From Crocinitomicaceae bacterium (GTDB lineage: Bacteria; Bacteroidota; Bacteroidia; Flavobacteriales_D; Crocinitomicaceae): 64,000 bases of DNA. This document shows positions 1 through 9,499 of this stretch, piece by piece (position 1 is the first letter of the stretch; each line of letters begins with the position of its first letter). Made by a program: the position numbers and the translations under genes. Location of the stretch: NCBI GenBank assembly GCA_024643365.1, contig JAHENC010000001.1, positions 124,001 to 188,000 of the forward strand, written 5' to 3'. The notes beneath the pieces are model-generated. The model did no database searches. It was not told the origin of the DNA and saw only the letters and a program-made list of their open reading frames with translations.

Positions 1-729
1 AATAACGACTCGAATCCAGAATTGAACTTTTTCGTTCAGCACATAAGTGGTGCTTCTTCAACACAGGGTGTTCAATTTACCTATGAAGGTGCTTTAGCTG
101 CTGCTTTGACAATGAATGGAGTTTCATTAGTTGGGGCTGCCGGAACGGGAAGCTCATCTTCCTCTTTTCAATTAACCGCACTGAACAATGGTGATGCCAT
201 TTCATCGGCTGCGAACTTCGGAACTTCCTCTTACAACGCATTAGGTGTAGACATTCTTGTTGACGCTGGGATACTCGGACAAATTCCAATTCAGCAAGGG
301 AATTTCCTAAATCAATCAAACAAATTTTTAGGCGCAAAACTAAGCGCTGGAGCCAATACGTATTACGGATGGGTAGAGCTTTCTGTTAATTCAAACGCCT
401 CACAAATCACCATTCATGGTTATGGTTATCAAGCAACTGCAAATACACAAATTTTAGCAGGTGAAGGAGCTAATTCAGGATTGGAATTAATTTCATTATC
501 GGATAAAGTTACGATTGTTGGTACACCAGAACACGTGAATATTAATGTGACACCAGATGTAATCGGTGCAACTGTTTCCTTTGTTTCCATATCCGGACAA
601 ACGTTGAAAACAGAAAAGTTAACAGATGTAAACAATACGTTATCCTTTGATGAACTTAGTACTGGAATTTACCAAGTTCTTGTTTCCAATGGAACAGAAA
701 CAACGACACAACGTGTTTATGTAAAATAA
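1..729 (+). CDS. Partial (5'-truncated) secreted protein with T9SS type A C-terminal sorting domain
   Basis: Frame is open from base 1 (NNDSNPELNFFVQH...), so the listed TTG start at 22 is probably not the true start. C-terminus 'VNINVTPDVIGATVSFVSISGQTLKTEKLTDVNNTLSFDELSTGIYQVLVSNGTETTTQRVYVK' fits a type A sorting domain. Confidence 0.8.
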   Translation, partial: NNDSNPELNFFVQHISGASSTQGVQFTYEGALAAALTMNGVSLVGAAGTGSSSSSFQLTALNNGDAISSAANFGTSSYNALGVDILVDAGILGQIPIQQGNFLNQSNKFLGAKLSAGANTYYGWVELSVNSNASQITIHGYGYQATANTQILAGEGANSGLELISLSDKVTIVGTPEHVNINVTPDVIGATVSFVSISGQTLKTEKLTDVNNTLSFDELSTGIYQVLVSNGTETTTQRVYVK

Positions 730-745
730 ATAATCATTCATTCAG

Positions 746-778
746 AAAAGGCTGGAATAATCCAGCCTTTTTTTTTAC
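746..778 (+). terminator. Rho-independent terminator
   Basis: GGCTGGA-ATAA-TCCAGCC perfect 7-bp stem followed by a T tract, just after the stop at 729. Confidence 0.85.
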
Positions 779-793
779 CCAATTTGAGCCAAT

Positions 794-3700
794 ATGAGAA
801 AAATTCTTGCTTTTCTGATTCTCTCCATTTGTCATGTAGTAACTGCACAAATAACAATCAACGAGGGCTGTAATAAAAATTACCTATCCTCTACCGACGA
901 AAATGGCGATGCCAGTGATTGGATTGAATTACATAACGCTGGAACAACCTCTGTCAATCTAGTTGGATATGCTTTATCAGACAAATTGACCGTTCCAAAT
1001 ATGTGGATTTTGCCGAATATCAATATTCCTGCAGGTGGATTCCAACAAATATTTTGTAGCCAGAAAAATCGTTTTGGCTCTACCCCTTTTCAATTTGGTA
1101 TTTCAGAACAAAATTTCACTCCACAAGTCGGATGGAGTCAACATCAGCTTGCAACTCCATTTTATTGGGATGGCGTTTCAAACGTGGTTATCAACGTTTG
1201 TTCTTATAACAATTCACAATACACGGAGAACTCGATCTTTAAACAAACGGCTACTCCCTACATTTCAACGATTGGTAGTTTTATCGATGGGAGTCCGGCA
1301 GCATGCTCTGCCAGCAATGCTTCCACTTATTACCAACGTCCAAACATCAAATTGAATAATGCGGTCATCGGTAACGGAACAATTCAAAATGGGAACACTG
1401 AATATCCAGCTCCTTTTGGGAATTGGTACTGGGGTGCGCGTCATCAAATGCTCATTAGAGCAAGTGAATTAATTTCGTCTGGATTGTCAGCAGGAATGAT
1501 TAATTCCATCGGATTCGAAGTTGCCTGGACTAACGGTGAGAATTACACCTATGTCGATTTTCACCTAAATACCACAAGTTTAACGGAACTCACCAATGAA
1601 TTCATTCCCGTACAAGGAAACCTGATTCACACCAATTTCAAACTAGACGGTAGCGGAGAAACGGTTTATTTATTTGACCCTTCGCAACAATTGGTTTCTA
1701 GTCTAACCGTTGAATCACCAGCAGCGGATATTTCTATTGGACGAACCCCGGATGCTTCATCAACGATCAAATGGATGAACCCGAGTCCTGCGAGTACCAA
1801 TAACAGTAGTTCAGTTTATTCGGATAGCCTATCTCGCCCAATTAGCTCTCGTATTTCTGGAGTGGTAAATTCCAGTTTCTACTTGAAGTTATCCCATAAT
1901 AACACAGTTCCATCTAAACTTGTTTACACAACCAATGGTTCGGAACCGACCTTTACTTCCACAACCTACACGGACTCTATTTTTGTATTTCAAAAAACAG
2001 TGATTCGCGCCAAAGTATTTCCCTTGAATGTCAATAGTACTTACCTTCCTAGTCAACAAACAGTAGTTACCTTTTTGTTTAATATCAGCCATGACACACC
2101 AATTTTGATGGTAACTACTGATCAAAGCAATCTTTATGGTTCCACGGGTATTTTTGATAATTGGTCGAGTGATTGGATAAAACCAGCACATGCGGTTTAT
2201 TTGAATGAAGGCCTTGGACACCCATTCCTGTTTGAACGTAAAACAGCCATCCGCATGGATGGAGGAGCCGGAGGGAGCAGGTCAAATCCACAGCATTCGT
2301 TTAGACTTTCATTTGATCATGGTGCGCTTGGACAAGCACCTGTTCATTATCCACTGATTCCAGATCGTCCGGATAGAACAAAATACAGTGATATTTACCT
2401 TCGCAATGGCAGTAACCAATACTTGAACCTACCTTACAAGGACGCGAGTCAAGTTCGCATGATGAGCGAAGGAACCAAAAATTACTATTCCGCTTATCGT
2501 CCGGTGAGTGTGTACATTAACGGTTCCTATTTTGGACTCTATGAACTAAGGGAAAAATTCAACTCCGAGTACTTTGAACTTCAAGACGGAGCAAATAAGG
2601 ATTCGTTGGAATTATTGTCCTTAAGTTATTGGTACAACCTAGTTTTACGAGCTGTAGAAGGAGATGTCGATAATTTTTGGGACTCATATGCTGATTTTCA
2701 AGTATTGAATCCTTTGGCTCCAAGTTATATGAGCGACGCTGATCAATACTTCGATTTAAAACATTACTCGGATTACATCATCGCAGAATCATGGATGGGA
2801 AATGTAGATTGGCCTGGAAACAACATTAAAATTTACCGTTCGGACAAAACCAATTGGCGCTGGCGTTTTGCCTTGATCGATCTTGAACTATCGATGCAAC
2901 CGAATGGGTGGACAAGCTGTACAGATAACCACATCAATTATATGTTGGGACAAAGTACGGACCTACCTTTTATTAATATTTGGTTAAAAAGCATACAAAA
3001 CACGAAATACAAAAACTATTTTATCAATCGCTTTGCTGATTTAATGAATACCAGTTATCAAACGGATGTGTTATTAGCGAGAGAAAACATGTTCTTTGAA
3101 TCCATGGTAACTGAAATGCCAAACGAATATGCACGTTGGGGAGATCCTAATAACATTGCCGGTCAAATGCAAACGTTTGTGAACAACCATGAAGTTTTCC
3201 AAGATCAATTGGCTTGTCGAAATGAAGTTGTTTTTGATAACATCAAAACTGGATTTGGCTTGGTAAAAACAATCGAAGTGAACCTTGAAGTCTACCCGGA
3301 AAATGGAGGAGAAATCGCCTTGAATACCATTCAACCGGCAACTTATCCATGGAATGGAACCTACTTTGATGGGGTTCCTGTGAACATGACAGCAATCCCG
3401 AAACCAGGATACTCATTCTCCCATTGGCTTCCTTCGGCATTTGTAAACGACACGTTGCAGGATTCCTTGTCCACGAACATTACGGCTACAAACGGATTCT
3501 TTACTGCCATATTTAAACTAATCCCACCGCCACCAGATGGACCAGACATTCATTTTACGGTTGCACCGAATCCATCGAATGGAACGTTTGTTTTAACGCA
3601 TGACAACAAAACGAAAGCGACGGGTTGCACCTATGAAATCTTTGATTTGAGCGGACGAATAATTACGCGTGGAACAGTCAACAATACCGCATTAGAAACA

Positions 3701-3796
3701 CCGGTATCGATTCCCGAAATGCGCTCAGCGGTTTATATCTTGCGAGTGAACAAGAAGGAAGAAGTATTGTCGACGTTTAAGGTATTGAAGTACTAG
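794..3796 (+). CDS. Secreted lamin-tail domain / CotH-kinase family protein with T9SS type A sorting domain
   Basis: Signal peptide MRKILAFLILSICHVVTAQ; N-terminal LTD 'ITINEGCNKNYLSSTDENGDASDWIELHNAG'; CotH-like 'RMDGGAGGSRSNPQHSFRLSF', 'YINGSYFGLYELREKFNSEYFELQDGANKD', 'RWRFALIDLELSM'; C-terminal 'VAPNPSNGTFVL...GRIITRGTV...VYILRVNKKEEVLSTFKVLKY'. Confidence 0.85.
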   Translation: MRKILAFLILSICHVVTAQITINEGCNKNYLSSTDENGDASDWIELHNAGTTSVNLVGYALSDKLTVPNMWILPNINIPAGGFQQIFCSQKNRFGSTPFQFGISEQNFTPQVGWSQHQLATPFYWDGVSNVVINVCSYNNSQYTENSIFKQTATPYISTIGSFIDGSPAACSASNASTYYQRPNIKLNNAVIGNGTIQNGNTEYPAPFGNWYWGARHQMLIRASELISSGLSAGMINSIGFEVAWTNGENYTYVDFHLNTTSLTELTNEFIPVQGNLIHTNFKLDGSGETVYLFDPSQQLVSSLTVESPAADISIGRTPDASSTIKWMNPSPASTNNSSSVYSDSLSRPISSRISGVVNSSFYLKLSHNNTVPSKLVYTTNGSEPTFTSTTYTDSIFVFQKTVIRAKVFPLNVNSTYLPSQQTVVTFLFNISHDTPILMVTTDQSNLYGSTGIFDNWSSDWIKPAHAVYLNEGLGHPFLFERKTAIRMDGGAGGSRSNPQHSFRLSFDHGALGQAPVHYPLIPDRPDRTKYSDIYLRNGSNQYLNLPYKDASQVRMMSEGTKNYYSAYRPVSVYINGSYFGLYELREKFNSEYFELQDGANKDSLELLSLSYWYNLVLRAVEGDVDNFWDSYADFQVLNPLAPSYMSDADQYFDLKHYSDYIIAESWMGNVDWPGNNIKIYRSDKTNWRWRFALIDLELSMQPNGWTSCTDNHINYMLGQSTDLPFINIWLKSIQNTKYKNYFINRFADLMNTSYQTDVLLARENMFFESMVTEMPNEYARWGDPNNIAGQMQTFVNNHEVFQDQLACRNEVVFDNIKTGFGLVKTIEVNLEVYPENGGEIALNTIQPATYPWNGTYFDGVPVNMTAIPKPGYSFSHWLPSAFVNDTLQDSLSTNITATNGFFTAIFKLIPPPPDGPDIHFTVAPNPSNGTFVLTHDNKTKATGCTYEIFDLSGRIITRGTVNNTALETPVSIPEMRSAVYILRVNKKEEVLSTFKVLKY

Positions 3797-4823
3797 ACCT
3801 AAACTCCCTAAACAACTCCTCCGCAGCTTGGTACGCCAACATTTCGCCGGTCTTCACCTTAGACTCCATTTCGTGGTATTTGGCAAGCCAATGCTCATTT
3901 GTAAAAAAATCGCTTTGAAGCAGTGAGCGCATCATTTCCTCTAACACTTCAACTTCTTGACGTTTTCTGTTTTCTGTGAGCCATCCGTTGTGATTCATTT
4001 TAACGAAAAAGGATTCGATGTTTTTCCAAATTTCCTCGAAGCCTTCCTTCGTCATGCTACTCGCTGTATGGACTTGCGTGACCCAATCGTTTTCCTTTGC
4101 GGGAAATAAATGCAAGGCATTCGCATATTCTCTTCTCGCCCATTGCGACTTTTGAATGTTCTCGCCATCCGCTTTTGTGATGATCATTCCATCGGCCATT
4201 TCCATGATACCTCGCTTCATTCCCTGTAACTCGTCACCTGCTCCTGCAAGCATGAGTAACAAGAAGAAGTCGACCATGGAGTGAACAATCGTCTCGGATT
4301 GTCCTACACCGACTGTTTCAATGAAAATCACTTCAAATCCGGCAGCTTCACACAGGATAATGGCTTCTCTCGTATGACGTGCCACTCCGCCTAAGGTTGT
4401 ACCAGCAGCTGTTGGACGGATAAACACACGCTCATTCGTAGACAATGTTTCCATGCGCGTTTTGTCCCCAAGTATACTTCCACCAGTAACGTTGGAGGAG
4501 GGATCAATGGCTAATACCGCCAAATTTTGTTTGTGCTGTAAAACGAAATTCCCGAAGGATTCAATAAGTGTGCTCTTGCCTACTCCTGGAACACCGGTGA
4601 TTCCAATGCGCCAAGCTTGCTTTTTTTGGGAAAGGCAAAGTTGTAAGAGTTTATTTGCTTCGATGCGGTCCGCTGGACGACTACTTTCAATCAAAGTGAT
4701 TCCTGCACTCAATGCGCCACGGTCCTGCTGACAGATGCGTTGAAATAAATCATCCGCACGACGTTCATTGAAACGGGCTTTCCGTTCCTTGAACCAATCG
4801 TTCAGACGTTCATCATTCGGCAT
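3777..4823 (-). CDS. meaB: Methylmalonyl-CoA mutase-associated GTPase MeaB (ArgK/MeaB family)
   Basis: P-loop 'GITGVPGVGKSTLIESFG', 'LAVLAIDPSSNVTGGSILGDKTRM', 'FIRPTAAGTTLGGVARHTREAIILCEAAGFEVIFIETVGVGQSE'. Confidence 0.93.
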   Translation of the reverse strand: MPNDERLNDWFKERKARFNERRADDLFQRICQQDRGALSAGITLIESSRPADRIEANKLLQLCLSQKKQAWRIGITGVPGVGKSTLIESFGNFVLQHKQNLAVLAIDPSSNVTGGSILGDKTRMETLSTNERVFIRPTAAGTTLGGVARHTREAIILCEAAGFEVIFIETVGVGQSETIVHSMVDFFLLLMLAGAGDELQGMKRGIMEMADGMIITKADGENIQKSQWARREYANALHLFPAKENDWVTQVHTASSMTKEGFEEIWKNIESFFVKMNHNGWLTENRKRQEVEVLEEMMRSLLQSDFFTNEHWLAKYHEMESKVKTGEMLAYQAAEELFREFRSSTSIP

Positions 4824-5505
4824 CTAACATCTTTTTTAAAGCGGTGAAAGCAGCTTGAATATTTGCATGAATTTCAGAAATACGCGCATCCATCATGTAA
4901 CATGGCGCTGTAATGATTTTATTTTCTGCGTCCACATGAACAGCTCCTAACGCGCAATCTGTTGTTTGCACCCCTGTTTGTAGAAGTCCAGATTCAAAGC
5001 CCGAGATTTCGTAGGGAGAAGCTGCATGTTTTGAACCAATAGTCATGGAAGCTTGAATGGATGATCCCTCAAAAGCTTTCGCTAAGACAATCGGACTCAC
5101 ACATAAAGCTACGATAGGTTTTCCAATGTTGACAAGGTTCACAAGTAATAATTTGACATCTGAACGAATGCTTCCAATTGGTCCATCAAAGGCCCATGTT
5201 GTAAAGTTTTTCGCACTCCCGAATCCACCAGGAATTACCAAGGCATCAATGTCCGCTGGAACTATTTCTGATATCGTTTTAATGTTTCCTCTCGCGATGC
5301 GGGCTGCTTCTATTAACATGTTTCTTGACTCAGGCATTTCTTGGCCGTTCAAGTGATTGACCACATGATGTTGCGTCGCATCAATTCCAATGCAAACTGC
5401 TTCAGCGCCCATTTGATCAATGGCCAATAAACTCAAAACCGCTTCTTGTATTTCTGCGCCGTCATAAACGCCACATCCAGATAATAATACGCCTATTTTC
5501 AACAT
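4813..5505 (-). CDS. elbB: Isoprenoid biosynthesis glyoxalase ElbB (DJ-1/PfpI superfamily)
   Basis: 'IGVLLSGCGVYDGAEIQEAVLSLLAID', 'DALVIPGGFGSAKNF', 'IVALCVSPIVLAK' characteristic of ElbB. Confidence 0.9.
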   Translation of the reverse strand: MLKIGVLLSGCGVYDGAEIQEAVLSLLAIDQMGAEAVCIGIDATQHHVVNHLNGQEMPESRNMLIEAARIARGNIKTISEIVPADIDALVIPGGFGSAKNFTTWAFDGPIGSIRSDVKLLLVNLVNIGKPIVALCVSPIVLAKAFEGSSIQASMTIGSKHAASPYEISGFESGLLQTGVQTTDCALGAVHVDAENKIITAPCYMMDARISEIHANIQAAFTALKKMLDAE

Positions 5506-5516
5506 ATTAGCAAGTG

Positions 5517-6635
5517 TTATTTGACTAAATTACGATATAATTCCTCATACATCGGAAGAATTCGTGCCAAACTAAATTCTTCAGAACGCAATTTCGCTTG
5601 TTTTTTAAAGGTAGGATGATTTTCTGGCTTCAATAATTCAAGGGTATTTTTCGCCATGTCATCAATGTCACCAACGTCTGACAAATAACCTGAGTAACCA
5701 TGAATGTTGACCTCCGGAATCCCACCTGTATTTGATGAAATTACTGGAACTCCCACTGCCATCGCTTCCAAGGCTGCAAGTCCAAAACTCTCTGTTTCCG
5801 AAGGAAGCAAAAATACATCCACCATTTCCAACACATGAGATGTATCGCGCACTTTTCCTAAGAAGATTACTTGGTCACACAGATTTAGTTCCCTACACAA
5901 ACGCTCGCAATTGTAACGATCAGGACCATCTCCTACCAATATTAACTTTGACGGCAAAACGGCATTTACTTTTGCGAATACACGCAAAACATCATCAACG
6001 CGTTTAACCGGACGGAAATTAGAGATGTGACAAAGAATTCGTTCTCCATCACTGGCATATTTTTGTCGCATATACACGGTGTAATGCTCGTCTTCAGCAT
6101 CTTCCACGACAAAATTTGGGATCACGTGAATATCACGTGTCACCTGAAAATGTGCGTAGGTATCTTCTTTCAAACTTTCCGAAACTGTGGTAACCGCATC
6201 TGAATGATTGATGCAAAATGTAATTACTGGCTCAAAAGATGGGTCTTTTCCTACAAGCGTAATATCTGTTCCATGAAGCGTTGTCACAAATGGAATATTA
6301 ATTCCCTGTGCTTTCAATATTTGCTGGGCCATAAAGGCTGCAGAGGCATGAGGGATCGCATAATGAACATGTAAGATGTCCAACTTTTCGTGTTTCACCA
6401 CGTCCACCATTTTACTGGCTAGTTGTGTTTCATACGGTTGAAAATCAAAAAGTGGATAATCTGTCAAGGAAACTTCGTGGTAAAAAATATTCTCACGGAA
6501 GGAACCAAGTCGAACTGGTTGCGAATACGTGATGAAGTGAATTTCATGTCCCTTTGCCGCTAGTGCTTTACCTAACTCCGTCGCTACAACCCCACTTCCT
6601 CCATAGGTTGGATAAAGTACAATGCCTACTTTCAT
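5517..6635 (-). CDS. bshA: N-acetyl-alpha-D-glucosaminyl L-malate synthase BshA (GT4)
   Basis: 'KVGIVLYPTYGGSGVVATELGKALAAKGHEIHFITYSQPVRL', 'LHVHYAIPHASAAFMA', 'LPSETESFGLAALEAMAVGVPVISSNTGGIPEVN' matching BshA. Confidence 0.92.
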   Translation of the reverse strand: MKVGIVLYPTYGGSGVVATELGKALAAKGHEIHFITYSQPVRLGSFRENIFYHEVSLTDYPLFDFQPYETQLASKMVDVVKHEKLDILHVHYAIPHASAAFMAQQILKAQGINIPFVTTLHGTDITLVGKDPSFEPVITFCINHSDAVTTVSESLKEDTYAHFQVTRDIHVIPNFVVEDAEDEHYTVYMRQKYASDGERILCHISNFRPVKRVDDVLRVFAKVNAVLPSKLILVGDGPDRYNCERLCRELNLCDQVIFLGKVRDTSHVLEMVDVFLLPSETESFGLAALEAMAVGVPVISSNTGGIPEVNIHGYSGYLSDVGDIDDMAKNTLELLKPENHPTFKKQAKLRSEEFSLARILPMYEELYRNLVK

Positions 6636-6637
6636 GT

Positions 6638-7204
6638 TTATTTTGATAATGGAATAAATAATGTAATGCGATAGATGATCGGTAGAATCCTAACTACTTG
6701 TCCAAATTCATCTTTGATTTTGAAATTATAGGAACTTCTAAACGGACTATTATCTGCATTGATGACATCGAAGAATAAAGCTAAATTCAAATTGATTTTT
6801 GGCGCTAACTTCAAGTAAAATCCACCACCAACAAATAAGGTAGGCGCCCATTTTTTCTGTCCCGATTGGAACGTAATAAAATTAAATGGACTGTGCAGCA
6901 TTTGAAATTCAACACCAGCAAATATCTTGTCTTGGTAACGCAAGTGTGCAAAAGCACCACCGCCATACATGTTGAACTGCGAATTTACATTGAGGTAATT
7001 GGACCAAGATCGGTGCAGTCGTAGTGATGGACCGATGATCAAATTATTAGGGAGCTTCACCGCGTATTTCAGTTCACCACCAAAGGTTCCACCGAGTTGA
7101 GATCCACCACCAAAAGCTTCGATTCCAAGTTCAGAACTTTGAATTTGTGCGCTAGAAGTAAACTGTAACAAACTGAGAAATAAGCCGAATATGAAATGCT
7201 TCAT
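6638..7204 (-). CDS. Hypothetical outer-membrane beta-barrel-like protein
   Basis: Signal peptide MKHFIFGLFLSLLQFTSSAQ; alternating beta-strand-like sequence. Start moved to the ATG at 7204, because the GTG at 7219 overlaps a promoter-like -7 box. Confidence 0.6.
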   Translation of the reverse strand: MKHFIFGLFLSLLQFTSSAQIQSSELGIEAFGGGSQLGGTFGGELKYAVKLPNNLIIGPSLRLHRSWSNYLNVNSQFNMYGGGAFAHLRYQDKIFAGVEFQMLHSPFNFITFQSGQKKWAPTLFVGGGFYLKLAPKINLNLALFFDVINADNSPFRSSYNFKIKDEFGQVVRILPIIYRITLFIPLSK

Positions 7205-7218
7205 GTTTTTCTTTTCCA

Positions 7219-7226
7219 CAAAGATA
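7219..7226 (-). promoter_or_regulatory. Putative Bacteroidota -7 element (TATCTTTG on minus strand)
   Basis: Forward CAAAGATA = reverse complement of TATCTTTG, matches TAnnTTTG; lies 14 nt upstream of the ATG at 7204. Confidence 0.55.
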
Positions 7227-7257
7227 ACTTGATTTAGGTCAAGATGTATGTTCTTCT

Positions 7258-7265
7258 TATCTTTG
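7258..7265 (+). promoter_or_regulatory. Putative Bacteroidota -7 element of folD (TATCTTTG)
   Basis: Matches TAnnTTTG, 13 nt upstream of the folD ATG at 7279. Confidence 0.55.
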
Positions 7266-7278
7266 CAAAAACTTTCTC

Positions 7279-8157
7279 ATGACACTTTTAGACGGTAAAG
7301 CAACAGCAGCACAAATTCGCGCCGAATTAACTCAAGCAGTTCAACAACGAAAATTAGAAGGAAAAAAAATTCCTCACCTCGCAGCTGTCCTGGTCGGTAA
7401 CGACGGTGGATCTGTTTCTTACGTCAATTCGAAAGTAAGTGCGTGCGATCAAATTGGATTTGAAAGTACACTCATTCGCTATGATTCATCTGTGCCAGAA
7501 GACATTTTACTAGATAAAGTTCGTCAATTAAACGAGGATAAAAGCATTGATGGTTTTATCGTCCAACTTCCCTTACCAGCGCACATCGACGAACTAAAAA
7601 TCACACAAGCAATTGACCCAAAGAAAGACGTTGATGGATTCCACCCACGAAATCTTGGGAACATGATATTAAATCTACCAGGATTCTTACCAGCAACTCC
7701 GGCTGGAATCATGGCGTTAATCGAACGAAACAACATCGAGACGGAAGGTAAAAATTGCGTCATTATCGGACGAAGTAACATTGTTGGCACGCCACTTTCC
7801 ATTATGTTGGGAAGGAATGCAAATCCAGGAAACTGTACCGTTACTCTTGCGCATTCTCGCACGGAGAATTTGAAGGAAATCTGTTTACAAGCAGATATTC
7901 TCATCGCTGCTATTGGTCAACCCAACTTCGTTACAGCAGATATGGTGAAAAACGGAGCAGTAATCATTGACGTTGGAACAACACGTGTAGAAGATCCTAC
8001 TCGTGAACGAGGATGGAGACTTGTTGGTGATGTTCACTTTGATGAAGTTGCACCGAAATGTAGTTTTATTAGTCCTGTACCAGGTGGTGTTGGACCAATG
8101 ACCATCGCATCGCTGATGATGAATACCTTAAAAGCAATGGAATTAAAAGGAAAATAA
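7279..8157 (+). CDS. folD: Bifunctional methylenetetrahydrofolate dehydrogenase/cyclohydrolase FolD
   Basis: '[30 protein letters not shown]', '[14 protein letters not shown]', '[12 protein letters not shown]', '[13 protein letters not shown]', '[17 protein letters not shown]', '[19 protein letters not shown]'. Confidence 0.97.
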   Translation: MTLLDGKATAAQIRAELTQAVQQRKLEGKKIPHLAAVLVGNDGGSVSYVNSKVSACDQIGFESTLIRYDSSVPEDILLDKVRQLNEDKSIDGFIVQLPLPAHIDELKITQAIDPKKDVDGFHPRNLGNMILNLPGFLPATPAGIMALIERNNIETEGKNCVIIGRSNIVGTPLSIMLGRNANPGNCTVTLAHSRTENLKEICLQADILIAAIGQPNFVTADMVKNGAVIIDVGTTRVEDPTRERGWRLVGDVHFDEVAPKCSFISPVPGGVGPMTIASLMMNTLKAMELKGK

Positions 8158-8363
8158 TGGAACAATTTGCCGTAAACGGAGAATATATTGAATTAATGGG
8201 CTTGTTGAAAGCGCTAGGAATTGCAGAAACAGGTGGACATGCGAAACACATAGTAGACTCTGGCATCGTATACCGAAACGGACAAATTGAAACGAGAAGA
8301 AGAGCAAAACTCATCAAAGGAGATATCCTCTTAATCGAAGATCTTAAAGTGGAACTAATTTAA
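8157..8363 (+). CDS. Small S4-domain RNA-binding protein (YbcJ-like)
   Basis: 'YIELMGLLKALGIAETGGHAKHIVDSGIVYRNGQIETRRRAKLIKGDIL' is an S4 fold; start overlaps the folD stop (taATG). Confidence 0.85.
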   Translation: MEQFAVNGEYIELMGLLKALGIAETGGHAKHIVDSGIVYRNGQIETRRRAKLIKGDILLIEDLKVELI

Positions 8364-8416
8364 GAGAGGCAAGACCAAACGGCCTTACCTCATCTTTTTA
8401 TTTCCTACTTCCCATT

Positions 8417-9496
8417 TTATTTCAAATACCTAAAATCTTGACCTGCTTTAACGGTTAAAAGTGTTTCGTAAATCAAACGAATACAATTTTCTACGTCTTC
8501 TTTTTGAACCATTTCTACCGTTGTATGCATGTAACGCAATGGCAGAGAAATTAAGGCACTCGTTACCCCTTCATTCGAATATGCAAACGCATCTGTATCT
8601 GTACCAGTTGAACGAGATACGGCAGCACGTTGGAAAGGAATTTTGTTTTTCTCAGCCGCTTTGATGATTTGTTTCAAGAAATTGTTTTGAACGGCTGGAC
8701 CATACGTTAATACTGGACCATCTCCAGATTTCTGATCGCCATTTTCGATTTTATCAACCATGGGAGTACCCGTATCATGACAAACATCGGTGATTAAAGC
8801 TAAATCTGGTTTAATGCGGTGAGCCATCATTTCTGCTCCACGCAATCCAATTTCTTCTTGAACGGAATTAACAATGTACAAAGTAAACGGCAATTTCTTT
8901 TTGGCATCTTTTAACATGCGGGCAACTTCAGCAATCATAAACCCTCCCATGCGATTGTCAAGGGCGCGTCCAACATATTTATTCTTGTTCAAGATCATGA
9001 ATTCATCTTCAAACGTAGCTACGCAGCCAACATGAACACCAAGAGCTTCGACTTCTTCTTTGGAATTACATCCGCAGTCCAAGAAAATATTTTTCATGCT
9101 TGGCGTCTCTTCTTTTTGCTGACGCATGTGAATCGCTGGCCATCCAAATACTGCTTTCACTGTACCTTTATCGGTATGAATGTTCACACGTTTAGAAGGT
9201 GCAATCATATGGTCAGAACCACCGTTTCTTCTCAAATAAATAAATCCATCTTTCGTGATATAGTGCACAAACCATGAAATTTCATCCGCATGTGCTTCAA
9301 TCACCACTTTATAGGGCTGACCTGGATTAATGATTCCTGCCACTGAGCCATAATTGTCTGTAATGTACTCATCAACATATGGCTTGATGTAATCCAACCA
9401 CATTTTTTGACCAGCGGATTCAAATCCCGTTGGGCTCGCATTGTTTAAATAATTTTCTAAAAACTTCTCTGATTTTGCTTGAATGATTTTTCCCAT
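8417..9496 (-). CDS. M42 family metallopeptidase
   Basis: 'VVIEAHADEISWFVHYITKDGFIYLRRNGGSD', 'GRALDNRMGGFMIAEV', 'VNSVQEEIGLRGAEMMAHRIKPDLALITDVCHDTGTP'. Confidence 0.9.
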   Translation of the reverse strand: MGKIIQAKSEKFLENYLNNASPTGFESAGQKMWLDYIKPYVDEYITDNYGSVAGIINPGQPYKVVIEAHADEISWFVHYITKDGFIYLRRNGGSDHMIAPSKRVNIHTDKGTVKAVFGWPAIHMRQQKEETPSMKNIFLDCGCNSKEEVEALGVHVGCVATFEDEFMILNKNKYVGRALDNRMGGFMIAEVARMLKDAKKKLPFTLYIVNSVQEEIGLRGAEMMAHRIKPDLALITDVCHDTGTPMVDKIENGDQKSGDGPVLTYGPAVQNNFLKQIIKAAEKNKIPFQRAAVSRSTGTDTDAFAYSNEGVTSALISLPLRYMHTTVEMVQKEDVENCIRLIYETLLTVKAGQDFRYLK

Positions 9497-9499
9497 TTT

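Noticed and set aside
77-337. 86-aa minus-strand ORF
   Set aside because: Antisense to the T9SS protein, biased composition, no supporting features.
8364-8400. Possible hairpin GAGGcAAG...CTTaCCTC followed by T-rich sequence
   Set aside because: Stem has a mismatch and a long loop; too weak to call as terminator, although the location between convergent genes is suitable.
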